DNA of 14,423 nt. Source: an uncultured Mesorhizobium sp. GTDB taxonomy: Bacteria > Pseudomonadota > Alphaproteobacteria > Rhizobiales > Rhizobiaceae. How positions within the stretch are numbered: position 1 is the first letter of the stretch; each line of letters begins with the position of its first letter. A program made the position numbers and the translations under genes. Where the stretch lies: the NCBI GenBank assembly GCA_950071955.1, contig CATMOC010000029.1, positions 1 to 14,423 of the forward strand, given 5' to 3'. Below are positions 1 through 8,207 of this stretch, one piece after another. Under the pieces are notes generated by a model, which saw only the letters and a program-made list of their open reading frames with translations, did not search any database and was not told the origin of the DNA.

Positions 1-227
1 ACGGCGGCGTCGACCTCCTTCTCGCCGGCCTCGGCCACGTCGGCCAGCTTCTCGCCGTCGGCCGGGTTGCGGACCTCGAAGGTCTCCTTGCCGCCTTTGG
101 TCAGCTTGCCGTCGATGAACTGGCCGAACCGGCCGTCATGACGCTTCAGCCACGCGCGAATATGACCGTCCTCCTCCGGTGCCGGGCCGTATTCCATGCT
201 GTCCAGGATGTTCACGATCTCGTTCAT
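1..227 (-). CDS. Aldehyde dehydrogenase family protein, N-terminal fragment (runs off left edge)
   Basis: The first 75 codons of a minus-strand gene are present, beginning at the ATG at 227-225, two bases after the deoC stop. After a divergent leader of about 30 residues the translation shows the classic N-terminal strand region of NAD(P)+-dependent aldehyde dehydrogenases: FGQFIDGK, then FEVRNPADGEKLADV and an EKEVDAAV helix. The Rossmann core, catalytic Cys and Glu all lie outside the window, so activity cannot be judged. As the last visible gene of the nucleoside operon, directly behind deoC, it is well placed to oxidise the acetaldehyde released by the aldolase to acetate (inference). Some rhizobial relatives here are, from memory, long two-domain forms; the fragment cannot show whether this one is. 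Family call firm, substrate uncertain. Confidence 0.85.
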   Translation of the reverse strand, partial: MNEIVNILDSMEYGPAPEEDGHIRAWLKRHDGRFGQFIDGKLTKGGKETFEVRNPADGEKLADVAEAGEKEVDAA

Positions 228-229
228 GT

Positions 230-1239
230 TCACGCCATCCCGTGCCGGTCGGCGGACGAATAGCGCCCGGTGACGAAATGTTCGATCTGGCGCTCGATGT
301 CGGTCAGGAGGCCGCTGGCGCCGAAGCGGAAGAGGTCCGGCTCCAGCCAGTCGCGGCCGAGTTCCTCCTTCATCAGGAACAGCCAGGTGAGCGCGTCCTT
401 CGCCGCGCGGATGCCGCCGGCCGGCTTGAAGCCGACGCGGAGCCTGGAAAGCGCCAGGTAGTCGCGGATCGCCCGCACCATGACGAGGCTGACGGGCAGC
501 GTCGCGTTGACGCCCTCCATGCCAGTGGAGGTCTTGATGAAGTCGGAGCCGGCCATCATGGTCACCATCGAGGCGCGGTAGACGTTGGTCAGCGTCTTCA
601 GTTCGCCCGTGGCCAGGATCGCCTTCATGTGCGCGGCGCCGCAGGCCTCGCGCATCAGGCGCGTCTCGTCGTAAAGCGCCTGCCAGTTGCCGGTCAGCAC
701 GTGGGCACGCGTGATTACGATGTCGATCTCCTGCGCGCCCTCCGCCACCGCGTAGCGGATTTCGGCGAGCCGCTGCTCGAAAGGCGTCAGTCCCGCCGGA
801 AACCCGGTCGCAACCGAGGCGACGGGGATGCCGCTGCCGTCGAGCGCCTTCACGGCCGTGCGCACCATGGACGGGTAGACGCAGACCGCGCCCGTCGTCA
901 GCCGCCGTCCGGTCAGCCCCAGCGCCTCGACGAGATCGTCGCGCAGCGGGTGGCGCGCCTTGGCGCAGAGCCGCTCGACGCGGCCCGGCGTATCGTCGCC
1001 GGCCAGCGTCGTCAGGTCGATGCACTGGATCGCCTTCACCAGCCATGCCGCCTGCCACTGCTTCTTCACCGTGCGGCGCGTGCCGATGGTCGCGGCGCGG
1101 CGTTCGGCGGCCGACAGGTTCACCTCGGCCGCATCGAACCAGTCGGGATTGAGCGGCGTACCGTCGTTGCGGGCATGCGGCTGGTGGAGCTTTACGGGCC
1201 CGGCCGCTGTAGCGACGGGCTCTCCGGTTCTCATGTTCA

Positions 1240-1240
<1 letters not shown>
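230..1240 (-). CDS. deoC: Deoxyribose-phosphate aldolase, eukaryotic DERA-type
   Basis: The enzyme cleaves 2-deoxyribose-5-phosphate to glyceraldehyde-3-phosphate and acetaldehyde, in the cytoplasm. The predicted protein has 336 residues. The Schiff-base lysine is K236 in FIKTSTG, the second active-site lysine is K272 in GFKPAGGIR, and the acidic relay is D173 in EIDIVI. These three match human DERA K218, K254 and D155 with one constant offset of 18. The N-terminal block RRTVKKQWQAAW with IDLTTLAGDDT also resembles animal DERA far more than the shorter E. coli DeoC (about 259 residues). The ATG at 1240 overlaps the stop of the upstream phosphorylase gene (TGATG), with GGAG seven bases upstream; an ATG two codons later is an alternative. 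Translational coupling to punA is likely. A longer in-frame extension reaching 1504 is only read-through into the phosphorylase gene. Confidence 0.96.
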
Positions 1241-2034
<794 letters not shown>

Positions 2035-2050
2035 GTCTGCAGCCGGTACT

Positions 2051-2443
2051 TCATTTCAGGATATCTCCCTGGAAGCCGAGCGGTAGCATGGCGCCCAGCG
2101 TCGTGGTCTCGACTATACCCTTCTCGTCGCACAAATGCAGCCTCGTGTCCGGCCGACCGAACTCCGCGAGCCGCTGTCGGCAGCCGCCGCACGGCGTTAC
2201 CCGCGCCATGCGCTCCGCCACCACCGCCACCTCCGCGATATCGCCGCCTCCGCCCATCACGAAATGGGCGAGCGCCGTCGTCTCGGCGCACCAGCCCTCC
2301 GGATAGGACGCGATTTCTATGTTGGCACCGGAAAACACGCGGCCGTCGGTCGTGCGGATGGCAGCTCCGACGGGAAACTTCGAATACGGAGCGTAGGCCT
2401 TGGCCATCGCCGCCCTGGCGGCTTGGAAGAGGTCGTGGGACAT
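2051..2443 (-). CDS. cdd: Cytidine deaminase, homotetrameric type
   Basis: This enzyme deaminates cytidine and deoxycytidine to uridine and deoxyuridine. The 130-residue length is that of the small, tetrameric class. Zinc ligands are C52 in the WCAE motif and C85 and C88 in PCGGC, with E54 as the proton-shuttling glutamate. The ribose-binding segment reads GANIEIASYPEG (39-50) in place of the more common GxNVENASYG, so the second asparagine-type position is isoleucine; this looks like a lineage variant rather than an inactivating change. The start at 2443 has GGAG about eight bases upstream. It follows the permease gene after a 120-nt gap containing an inverted-repeat structure, the only sizeable gap in the operon, so its expression may be uncoupled from the transporter genes. 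Confidence 0.95.
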   Translation of the reverse strand: MSHDLFQAARAAMAKAYAPYSKFPVGAAIRTTDGRVFSGANIEIASYPEGWCAETTALAHFVMGGGGDIAEVAVVAERMARVTPCGGCRQRLAEFGRPDTRLHLCDEKGIVETTTLGAMLPLGFQGDILK

Positions 2444-2496
2444 GGGGCTCCGGGTCGAATGGCGGCTGTGCGTGGAAAAGCGGCGAATGGTCCGTG

Positions 2497-2560
2497 GTGC
2501 GTAGTGGCGTAACTAGGGGGCCAGTTACCCACTTCCAACCACCAACTACCGTCTACGCAC
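2497..2560. repeat. Nested inverted repeat between the permease gene and cdd
   Basis: An outer 8-bp perfect inverted repeat, GTGCGTAG (2497-2504) and CTACGCAC (2553-2560), encloses an inner 6-bp one, GTAACT (2509-2514) and AGTTAC (2523-2528), with an 8-nt loop. On the plus strand the left part is G/T-rich and the right part C/A-rich, and composition is visibly less GC-rich than the flanking genes. No U-tract follows, so it is not a standard terminator. It could be an RNA-processing or attenuation element inside the operon, or a degenerate intergenic repeat. Structure seen directly; function unknown. Confidence 0.5.
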
Positions 2561-2563
2561 GAA

Positions 2564-3526
2564 CTACCTCTCCTTCACATACGCCACCCCGCCCGCCTTC
2601 GGCGGGATCGCCCTTCCGATGAAGCCGGCGAGCAGGATGACAGTGAGAATATAGGGAAGGGCTTGCATCAACTGCACCGGCACGCGCCCGATCATCGGGA
2701 ATTCCGCGCCCTGGTAGCGGATCGCGAAGGCGTCGAGGAAGCCGAACAGGAGGCAGGCGAACATGGCGTTGACCGGCTTCCATTTGGCGAAGATCAGCGC
2801 GGCAAGCGCGATGAAGCCGCGTCCCGCCGTCATGTCCTTGACGAAGCCGGCGTTCATGGCGAGCGCCAGGTAGGTTCCGGCAAACCCGGTGAGCACGCCC
2901 GTGATCATGACGGCGCGGTAGCGCAGCCAGGTCACGGAGATGCCGGCGGTGTCGACGGCTGCCGGGTTTTCGCCGACGGCCCGCAGGCGCAGGCCGAAGC
3001 GGCTGCGAAACAGCACCCACCAGGTGAAGGGCACCATGAAGAAGGCGAAGTATACCAGAAGCGAGTGGCCGGAGATGATGTCGGAATATATCGGTCCCAG
3101 CACCGGAACGTCACGCATCGCTTCCGCGCCGGGAAGATCGATCGCGCCGAACCGCGCCGCGGGCGGCAATGACGGTGTGCGGCCACCCTGCTGGAACCAG
3201 CCCTGGCCGAGAATGATGGTCGTTCCCGCGGCAATGAAATTGACGGCGACGCCCGAGACGATCTGGTTGCCGCGATTGGTGATCGAGGCGAAGCCGTGCA
3301 CGAGCGCCAGCATTCCCGATATGATGATGGCGGCGCCCAGCCCGATCCAGGCGGAGCCGGTGGCTGCCGCCGCGGCCGCCGAGGCGAAGGCGCCGGCAAG
3401 CATTTTTCCCTCGAGCCCGATGTCGAAGATGCCGGACCGCTCCGAGTAGAGCCCGGCCAGGCATGCGAGCAGCAGCGGCACCGAGAGCCGGATGGTGGCA
3501 TCGAGAAGCTGGACGAGTGTATCCAT
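2564..3526 (-). CDS. Nucleoside ABC transporter permease (second permease, YufQ/NupQ-like)
   Basis: This is an integral inner-membrane subunit of a BMP-type sugar/nucleoside importer (BPD_transp_2 family), 320 residues with roughly nine hydrophobic segments. The diagnostic FDIGLEGK motif (34-41) near the N-terminus marks the shorter of the two permeases in this transporter class, and the cytoplasmic ATPase-contact region around GLRLRAVGENPAAVDTAGIS follows mid-protein. It starts one base after the stop of the longer permease, with GGAG six bases ahead of the ATG, so the two are translationally coupled. The C-terminus ends in a charged PPKAGGVAYVKER tail. Substrate (purine and/or pyrimidine nucleosides) is inferred from the linked cdd, PNP and deoC genes. 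Confidence is high for family, moderate for substrate. Confidence 0.92.
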   Translation of the reverse strand: MDTLVQLLDATIRLSVPLLLACLAGLYSERSGIFDIGLEGKMLAGAFASAAAAAATGSAWIGLGAAIIISGMLALVHGFASITNRGNQIVSGVAVNFIAAGTTIILGQGWFQQGGRTPSLPPAARFGAIDLPGAEAMRDVPVLGPIYSDIISGHSLLVYFAFFMVPFTWWVLFRSRFGLRLRAVGENPAAVDTAGISVTWLRYRAVMITGVLTGFAGTYLALAMNAGFVKDMTAGRGFIALAALIFAKWKPVNAMFACLLFGFLDAFAIRYQGAEFPMIGRVPVQLMQALPYILTVILLAGFIGRAIPPKAGGVAYVKER

Positions 3527-3527
3527 C

Positions 3528-4667
3528 TCAGGCTCCCTCGCGCTTTGCCGTGCCCATGCCCATCGATCGTGGGCTGAAGCTCGCGAATGCCGCCTGCATG
3601 GCGGGACGGAACATGTTTTCGAGCGCGCCGGCGAACAGGATCACCAGGCCCTGGATGATGACGATCATGTCGCGCGAGATGTTCGGCATCATGAACGAGA
3701 TTTCCGCGCCGCCCTGGTAGAGCATGCCGAACAGGATCGCCGCTGGCACGATGCCGGCCGGGTGTGATCGTCCCATGAGCGCCACCGCTATGCCGACGAA
3801 GCCCGCGCCGGTGACGAAGTCGAGCTGCAGGCGGTGCTGGTCGCCCATCACCGGGTTGAGCGCCATCATGCCCGCCAGCGCGCCGGAGATCATCATGGTG
3901 ATGACGATGATGCGCGCCTCGCCGATGCCGGCGTAGCGTGCCGCCTTGGGGCTGAAGCCCATCGTGCGGATCTCGTAGCCGAGCTTGGTGCGCCAGATCA
4001 GCGCCCACACCGCCACGGCCATCACCAGCGCCAGGATGAAGGAGAGGTTCAGCGGTGTCGAGCGGATCGTCGCGCCGAACATCTCGAGCAGCCAGTCGAG
4101 CTTCGGCAGATGCGCGTCCACTGCGAAGGTGCGCGTCTGCGGCGCCATCGAGTTCAGCGGTTTCAGCGGCCCGACGAGCAGGTAGACCATCAGGCTGGCC
4201 GCGATGAAGTTGAACATGATCGTCGTGATGACGATGTGGCTGCCCCGCTTTGCCTGCAGATAGGCGGGGATCATCGCCCAGAAGGCGCCGATCGCGGCAC
4301 TTCCGATGATCGCCAGCGGGAAGTTTATCCACCAGGGAAACACCGTGTCGAACCCGAGGCAGACCAGCGCTACGCCGAGACCGCCGACATAGGCTTGGCC
4401 TTCGCCGCCGATGTTGAAAAGCCCGCAATGGAAGGCGACGGCGACCGCCAGCCCGGTGAAGATGAAGCTGGTCGCGTAGTAGAGCGTATAGCCGATGCCG
4501 GCCCCCGAGCCGAAGGCACCCTTGATCAGAAGCGTTGCGGCCTGAATCGGGCTTTCGCCGACGAGCAGCACGACGAGGCCGGCCACGAGGAAGGCGACCA
4601 CGAGGTTGATGAGCGGGATCAGGCCGTAGTCGGCCCAGGCCGGCAGCTTCGCGTAGGGTGTCGCCAT
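3528..4667 (-). CDS. Nucleoside ABC transporter permease (first permease, YufP/NupP-like)
   Basis: This is the larger inner-membrane subunit of the importer, 379 residues with about nine to ten hydrophobic spans. It carries FNIGGEGQ (84-91), the hallmark of the first permease in BMP-type nucleoside transporters, and the conserved cytoplasmic stretch KLGYEIRTMGFSPKAARYAG. The ATG directly abuts the TAG stop of the ATPase gene with no spacer, and GGAG sits inside the last ATPase codons. Partner subunits would be the second permease, the double ATPase and a periplasmic BMP protein, presumably the one encoded at 10387-11379. The long in-frame extension upstream through the ATPase region is only a high-GC shadow reading frame. 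Confidence 0.92.
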   Translation of the reverse strand: MATPYAKLPAWADYGLIPLINLVVAFLVAGLVVLLVGESPIQAATLLIKGAFGSGAGIGYTLYYATSFIFTGLAVAVAFHCGLFNIGGEGQAYVGGLGVALVCLGFDTVFPWWINFPLAIIGSAAIGAFWAMIPAYLQAKRGSHIVITTIMFNFIAASLMVYLLVGPLKPLNSMAPQTRTFAVDAHLPKLDWLLEMFGATIRSTPLNLSFILALVMAVAVWALIWRTKLGYEIRTMGFSPKAARYAGIGEARIIVITMMISGALAGMMALNPVMGDQHRLQLDFVTGAGFVGIAVALMGRSHPAGIVPAAILFGMLYQGGAEISFMMPNISRDMIVIIQGLVILFAGALENMFRPAMQAAFASFSPRSMGMGTAKREGA

Positions 4668-6200
4668 CTACTCCGCCGCCTCCTGCGCTTCGACGCCGGC
4701 CATCAGAAGGCCGAGTTCGCCTTCGGTCGCGTCCGGGCCGCGCTCGCCGACGACGCGACCGTCGAACATCACGAGAATGCGGTCCGACAGCGAGCGGATC
4801 TCGTCGAGTTCCACGGAGACGAGAAGCACCGCCTTGCCGCGGTCGCGCATGGCGATCAGCTGCTTGTGGATGAACTCGATGGCGCCGACGTCGACGCCGC
4901 GCGTCGGCTGGCCGACGATCAGCACGCCTGGATCGTTCTCCATCTCGCGCGCCAGAACGATCTTCTGTTGGTTTCCGCCCGAAAAGTTCGCTGTCCGCAG
5001 CCGGCAGTCCGCCGGGCGGATGTCGTACTTCTCGATCTTCTCGCGCGCGTCGCTGCGGATCGCGTCGATGTTGAGGAACGCGCCGTTCAGGAACTTCGGG
5101 TCGTCGTGGTAGCCAAGGATCGCGTTCTCGTTCTCCTCGAAGGGCAGCACCAGCCCGACATGGTGCCGGTCTTCCGGCACGTGCGCCAGCCCGCGCTTGC
5201 GCAGTTCGGCGGGGTCGGCCGTGCCCGTCACGTCGATCGGCTTGCCCTTCATGGTGACCGAACCGGACTCGGCCCTGCGGGTGCCGGCGATCGCCTCGAT
5301 CAGTTCCGACTGGCCGTTGCCGGCCACGCCCGCGATGCCGACGATCTCGCCGGCGCGCACGTCGAACGACACGTCGTCGACCATGGTCACGCCGCGCCCG
5401 TCCTTCACCGTCAGGTTCTTGACCGACAGCTTGAAATCGCCGGGCTTGGCCTTGCCCTTCTCGACCTGCAGGAGCACGCGGCGCCCGACCATCAGCTCGG
5501 CCAGTTCCTCCACCGTCGTCGAGGCCGTCTTGCGCGTCGCCACGATCGTGCCCTGGCGCATCACCGACACATTGTCGGTCACCGCCATGATCTCGCGCAG
5601 CTTGTGGGTGATCAGAACGATCGTCTTGCCCTGGTCCTTCAGCATGCGCAGGATGCGGAACAGATGGTCGGCCTCGGCGGGCGTGAGCACCCCCGTCGGC
5701 TCGTCGAGGATCAGGATTTCCGCCCCGCGATAGAGCGCCTTCAGGATCTCGACGCGCTGCTGCAGGCCGACCGGCAGTTCCTCGATCACCGCGTCCGGAT
5801 CGACCTCCAGTCCGTATTCCTTCTCGAGCCGCTGCAGTTCCGAGCGGGCCTTCGCGATGCCTTTGTTGAGCAGCGACGCGCCTTCCGCGCCCAGGATGAT
5901 GTTCTCGAGCACCGTGAAGTTCTCGACCAGCATGAAGTGCTGGTGCACCATGCCGATGCCGGCGGCGATGGCGTCGTTCGGCGTGTGGATGGAAGCCTTC
6001 TGGCCTTTGACGAAGATCTCGCCGCTGTCGGCCTGGTAGAAGCCGTAGAGGATCGACATCAGCGTCGACTTGCCGGCGCCGTTCTCGCCGATGATGCCGT
6101 GGATCGTGCCCTGCGGGATTTCGATGTCGATGTCGCGGTTGGCGCGAACCGCGCCGAAGCTCTTGTTGATGCCTTTGAGTTCGATTGCAGCTTGCGCCAT
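4668..6200 (-). CDS. Nucleoside ABC transporter ATP-binding protein (tandem ATPase, YufO/NupO-like)
   Basis: The 510-residue protein contains two fused nucleotide-binding domains that power the importer. The first has Walker A GENGAGKST (38-46), a family-typical variant signature LPVGLQQ (142-148), Walker B ILILDE (162-167) and switch histidine H199. The second has a degenerate Walker A, GVAGNGQSE (291-299), lacking the P-loop lysine, but a good signature FSGGNQQ (406-412), then LIVGQPTRGVDVGA in place of a standard Walker B, with glutamine where the catalytic glutamate would sit. This asymmetry is normal for the ribose/nucleoside ATPase family and implies one hydrolytic site. It is the first gene of the operon, with GAGGGG ten bases before the ATG and a repeat-rich divergent promoter region upstream. 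Unusually, no binding-protein gene precedes it. Confidence 0.95.
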   Translation of the reverse strand: MAQAAIELKGINKSFGAVRANRDIDIEIPQGTIHGIIGENGAGKSTLMSILYGFYQADSGEIFVKGQKASIHTPNDAIAAGIGMVHQHFMLVENFTVLENIILGAEGASLLNKGIAKARSELQRLEKEYGLEVDPDAVIEELPVGLQQRVEILKALYRGAEILILDEPTGVLTPAEADHLFRILRMLKDQGKTIVLITHKLREIMAVTDNVSVMRQGTIVATRKTASTTVEELAELMVGRRVLLQVEKGKAKPGDFKLSVKNLTVKDGRGVTMVDDVSFDVRAGEIVGIAGVAGNGQSELIEAIAGTRRAESGSVTMKGKPIDVTGTADPAELRKRGLAHVPEDRHHVGLVLPFEENENAILGYHDDPKFLNGAFLNIDAIRSDAREKIEKYDIRPADCRLRTANFSGGNQQKIVLAREMENDPGVLIVGQPTRGVDVGAIEFIHKQLIAMRDRGKAVLLVSVELDEIRSLSDRILVMFDGRVVGERGPDATEGELGLLMAGVEAQEAAE

Positions 6201-6320
6201 GCAACCGTATCCCCTCGATTTTTTATCGTTTGGTCAAAGTTGCTATCATGACCAGGAACGGTTGCCAATCTCCCGCCCCCACTCTCGACAAAAGCGCGGC
6301 ACCTTGTCAATTTCCGCGCC
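6201..6320. promoter_or_regulatory. Divergent control region between the nucleoside operon and the adh cluster
   Basis: The 120-bp region separates two diverging transcription units and is richer in A/T than its surroundings. It contains three perfect inverted repeats: GCAACCGT (6201-6208) with ACGGTTGC (6258-6265); CGAT (6216-6219) with ATCG (6225-6228) around a T-run; and TGGTCA (6231-6236) with TGACCA (6249-6254), 12 bases apart. The last has the size and spacing of a dimeric-repressor operator, for example a GntR- or LacI-type site, but no regulator gene is nearby to match it. On the minus strand TTGACC (6236-6231) is a possible -35 element for the operon, without a convincing -10. These are pattern observations; no protein binding is known. 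Confidence 0.5.
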
Positions 6321-7496
6321 ATGACAAATCCGGCATTCGCACCCTTCACCTTCAACACGACACCCTCGATCGTCTTCGAGAACGGTGTCGCCGGCCGCAT
6401 CGGCAGGCTTTTGGCGCACAGGCTCGGCAAGTCGCTGCTGTTCGTCACCGATCCTGGCCTTCGCTCGCTCGGGCTGTGCGACCCCGCGCTCGCATCCCTG
6501 CGTGAGGCAGGCATCGAGGTCGCGATCTTCGACCAGGTCGAGGCAGACCCGCCGCTGAAGACACTGCTGGCGGCGGTCGAGGCCGGCCGGTCGGCAGGCG
6601 CCACCGGCGTCCTCGGCTTCGGCGGCGGCTCCTCGCTGGACGTTGCCAAGCTCGCCGCGCTGTTGATCGGCTCCGGCGAGGACCTCGACCAGGCCTGGGG
6701 CGTCGGCAACGCGAAGGGTCCGCGGCTGCCGCTGGCACTTGTGCCCACCACGTCGGGCACCGGGTCGGAGGTCACGCCGGTCTCGATCATCACCGTCGGC
6801 GAGGAGGAAAAGCGCGGCGTCTCCTCGCCCGTCATCCTGCCCGACGTCGCCGTGCTCGATCCGGAACTGACACTCGGCCTGCCACCGTCGATCACCGCCG
6901 CCACCGGTGTCGACGCCATGGTCCATGCGATCGAGGCGTACGCCTCGAAAAGCGCCAACAACAACCCGCTGTCGCGCGCGCTGGCGCGCCAGGCGCTGCA
7001 ACTGCTCGGCGCCAACATCGAGACCGCCGTGAACGACGGCAGGGACATCGCTGCGCGCGGCGCCATGCTGCTCGGCTCCATGCTCGCCGGCCAGGCCTTC
7101 GCCAATTCGCCGGTGGCTGCCGTCCATGCGCTGGCCTATCCCATCGGCGGCACCTTTCACGTGCCGCACGGGCTGTCGAATGCGCTGGTCCTGCCCCACG
7201 TGCTGCGCTTCAATGCCCCTGAAGCCGCGCATCTCTATGCCGAGATCGCCGCGGATGCCTTCCCGCATCTCTCGAACGAGGAAGGAACGCAGGGCCGCTG
7301 TGCCGCCTTCATAGAGGCGCTCGCCGCGCTGTCGGCCCGCGTCGGTCTCCAGCCGCGCCTGCGCGATGTTGGCATCGGCGAGGAGCATCTGGCGAAGATG
7401 GCCGCGGACGCGATGAAGCAGACGCGGCTCCTCGTCAACAATCCGCGCGAGGTGGCGGAGGCGGACGCGCTGGCGATCTACCGGGCCGCGTGGTGA
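6321..7496 (+). CDS. Iron-containing (type III) alcohol dehydrogenase
   Basis: The 391-residue protein is a full-length member of the Fe-ADH family of NAD(P)-dependent alcohol/lactaldehyde/maleylacetate-type oxidoreductases. The cofactor-binding loop is GFGGGSSLDVAK (99-110), followed by PTTSGTGSEVTP (142-153). Four metal ligands are in place: D198 and H202 in GVDAMVHAIEAY, H269 in AAVHALAYP and H283 in FHVPHG. The substrate cannot be read from sequence. It leads a plus-strand cluster, with a thioesterase starting 13 nt after its stop. There is no recognisable Shine-Dalgarno before the ATG, and a TCGACA box 16 nt from an AT-rich TCAATT at 6307-6312 would place transcription start at about the ATG, so the mRNA may be leaderless. 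The divergent nucleoside operon makes acetaldehyde, but a link to this enzyme is speculation. Confidence 0.93.
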   Translation: MTNPAFAPFTFNTTPSIVFENGVAGRIGRLLAHRLGKSLLFVTDPGLRSLGLCDPALASLREAGIEVAIFDQVEADPPLKTLLAAVEAGRSAGATGVLGFGGGSSLDVAKLAALLIGSGEDLDQAWGVGNAKGPRLPLALVPTTSGTGSEVTPVSIITVGEEEKRGVSSPVILPDVAVLDPELTLGLPPSITAATGVDAMVHAIEAYASKSANNNPLSRALARQALQLLGANIETAVNDGRDIAARGAMLLGSMLAGQAFANSPVAAVHALAYPIGGTFHVPHGLSNALVLPHVLRFNAPEAAHLYAEIAADAFPHLSNEEGTQGRCAAFIEALAALSARVGLQPRLRDVGIGEEHLAKMAADAMKQTRLLVNNPREVAEADALAIYRAAW

Positions 7497-7509
7497 GCGG
7501 CCGGCCCCG

Positions 7510-7944
7510 GTGACCCGCCCCGCCCCCTCCGCGCGTTCGGCCTACCGCGCCTTCCGCACCCTCACGACGCGCTGGATGGACAACGACGTCTATGGCCACA
7601 TGAACAACGTCGTTCACTATTCGCTCTTCGACACCGCCGTGAACGGCTGGCTGATCGAAAAGGGTGTGCTCGACATCCATGGCGGCGACCAGATAGGTCT
7701 CGTGGTGGAGACCGGTTGCAGATACTTCTCGGAGATGGCGTTTCCCGACGTCGTCACCGCCGGACTTCGTGTCGCCCGGCTCGGCGGCTCTTCGGTCCGC
7801 TACGAGGTCGGCCTCTTCCGCAACGACGAGAACCTGGCGGCGGCGGAGGGCTTCTTCGTCCATGTCTACGTTGACGGGCGGACGCGCCGCCCGAAACCGC
7901 TGGGCGACGCCCTGCGCGGCGCGCTCGAGGAGATCAGCGCATGA
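7510..7944 (+). CDS. Acyl-CoA thioesterase, 4HBT hotdog family
   Basis: This is a 144-residue single-hotdog-domain protein expected to hydrolyse an acyl- or aryl-CoA thioester in the cytoplasm. The active-site signature is RWMDNDVYGHMNN (21-33), in which D26 aligns with the catalytic aspartate of the YbgC/4-hydroxybenzoyl-CoA thioesterase group, followed by the helix VVHYSLFDTAVN. The usual second half with YFSEMAFPD and a beta-rich C-terminus is present. Translation most likely begins at GTG 7510; the next methionine, M23, lies inside the catalytic motif and is too late. It sits 13 nt after the alcohol dehydrogenase gene, and its stop overlaps the slyX start (ATGA), so the three genes are probably co-transcribed. 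The chain length and physiological substrate are unknown. Confidence 0.9.
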   Translation: MTRPAPSARSAYRAFRTLTTRWMDNDVYGHMNNVVHYSLFDTAVNGWLIEKGVLDIHGGDQIGLVVETGCRYFSEMAFPDVVTAGLRVARLGGSSVRYEVGLFRNDENLAAAEGFFVHVYVDGRTRRPKPLGDALRGALEEISA

Positions 7945-8150
7945 GTTCGCAGGAAGAACGCCTGGTGAAGCTCGAGGCGCTCTGCGCCGAGCAGGAGCGG
8001 ACCATCGAGGAACTGTCGGGCCAGATCGCCGGACAGTGGAAGACCATCGACGGCATGAAGAGGAAACTCGATGCCCTCACGGAGCGCTTTCTGGCGGTCG
8101 AGGAACGCACCGCGCCTGATGTGCCGGTCACCCGGCCGCCGCACTGGTAG
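7941..8150 (+). CDS. slyX: SlyX family small coiled-coil protein
   Basis: A 69-residue acidic, heptad-patterned protein whose first 55 residues (RLVKLEALCAEQERTIEEL onward) are predicted to form one long coiled-coil helix, ending in the characteristic TRPPHW tail; SlyX proteins typically close with PPH plus an aromatic residue. The molecular function of the family is not established; the name comes from linkage to slyD in enterics. The start overlaps the thioesterase stop by four bases (ATGA), indicating translational coupling. A family profile would settle the assignment, but length, coiled-coil and tail together make it convincing. Confidence 0.88.
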   Translation: MSSQEERLVKLEALCAEQERTIEELSGQIAGQWKTIDGMKRKLDALTERFLAVEERTAPDVPVTRPPHW

Positions 8151-8207
8151 CGTTCCGGCGCGATTTTCGGCATCGGCATCGACCTGCCAGTTCCCAGCAG
8201 GAACGGT

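Noticed and set aside
4668..6200. Loss of the Walker A lysine in the second ATPase domain taken as a sign of decay
   Set aside because: Degenerate second sites are normal in this family, and the reading frame is intact.
2932..6204. A 1090-codon open frame on the minus strand overlapping the transporter genes
   Set aside because: Arginine- and histidine-rich frameshifted reading of the ATPase and permeases; no family features.
3834..6251. An 805-codon open frame on the plus strand, antisense to the ATPase and permease genes
   Set aside because: Rich in His, Asp, Arg and Gln with no domain pattern; it mirrors genuine genes with full motif sets. Long antisense frames are expected in high-GC codon usage.
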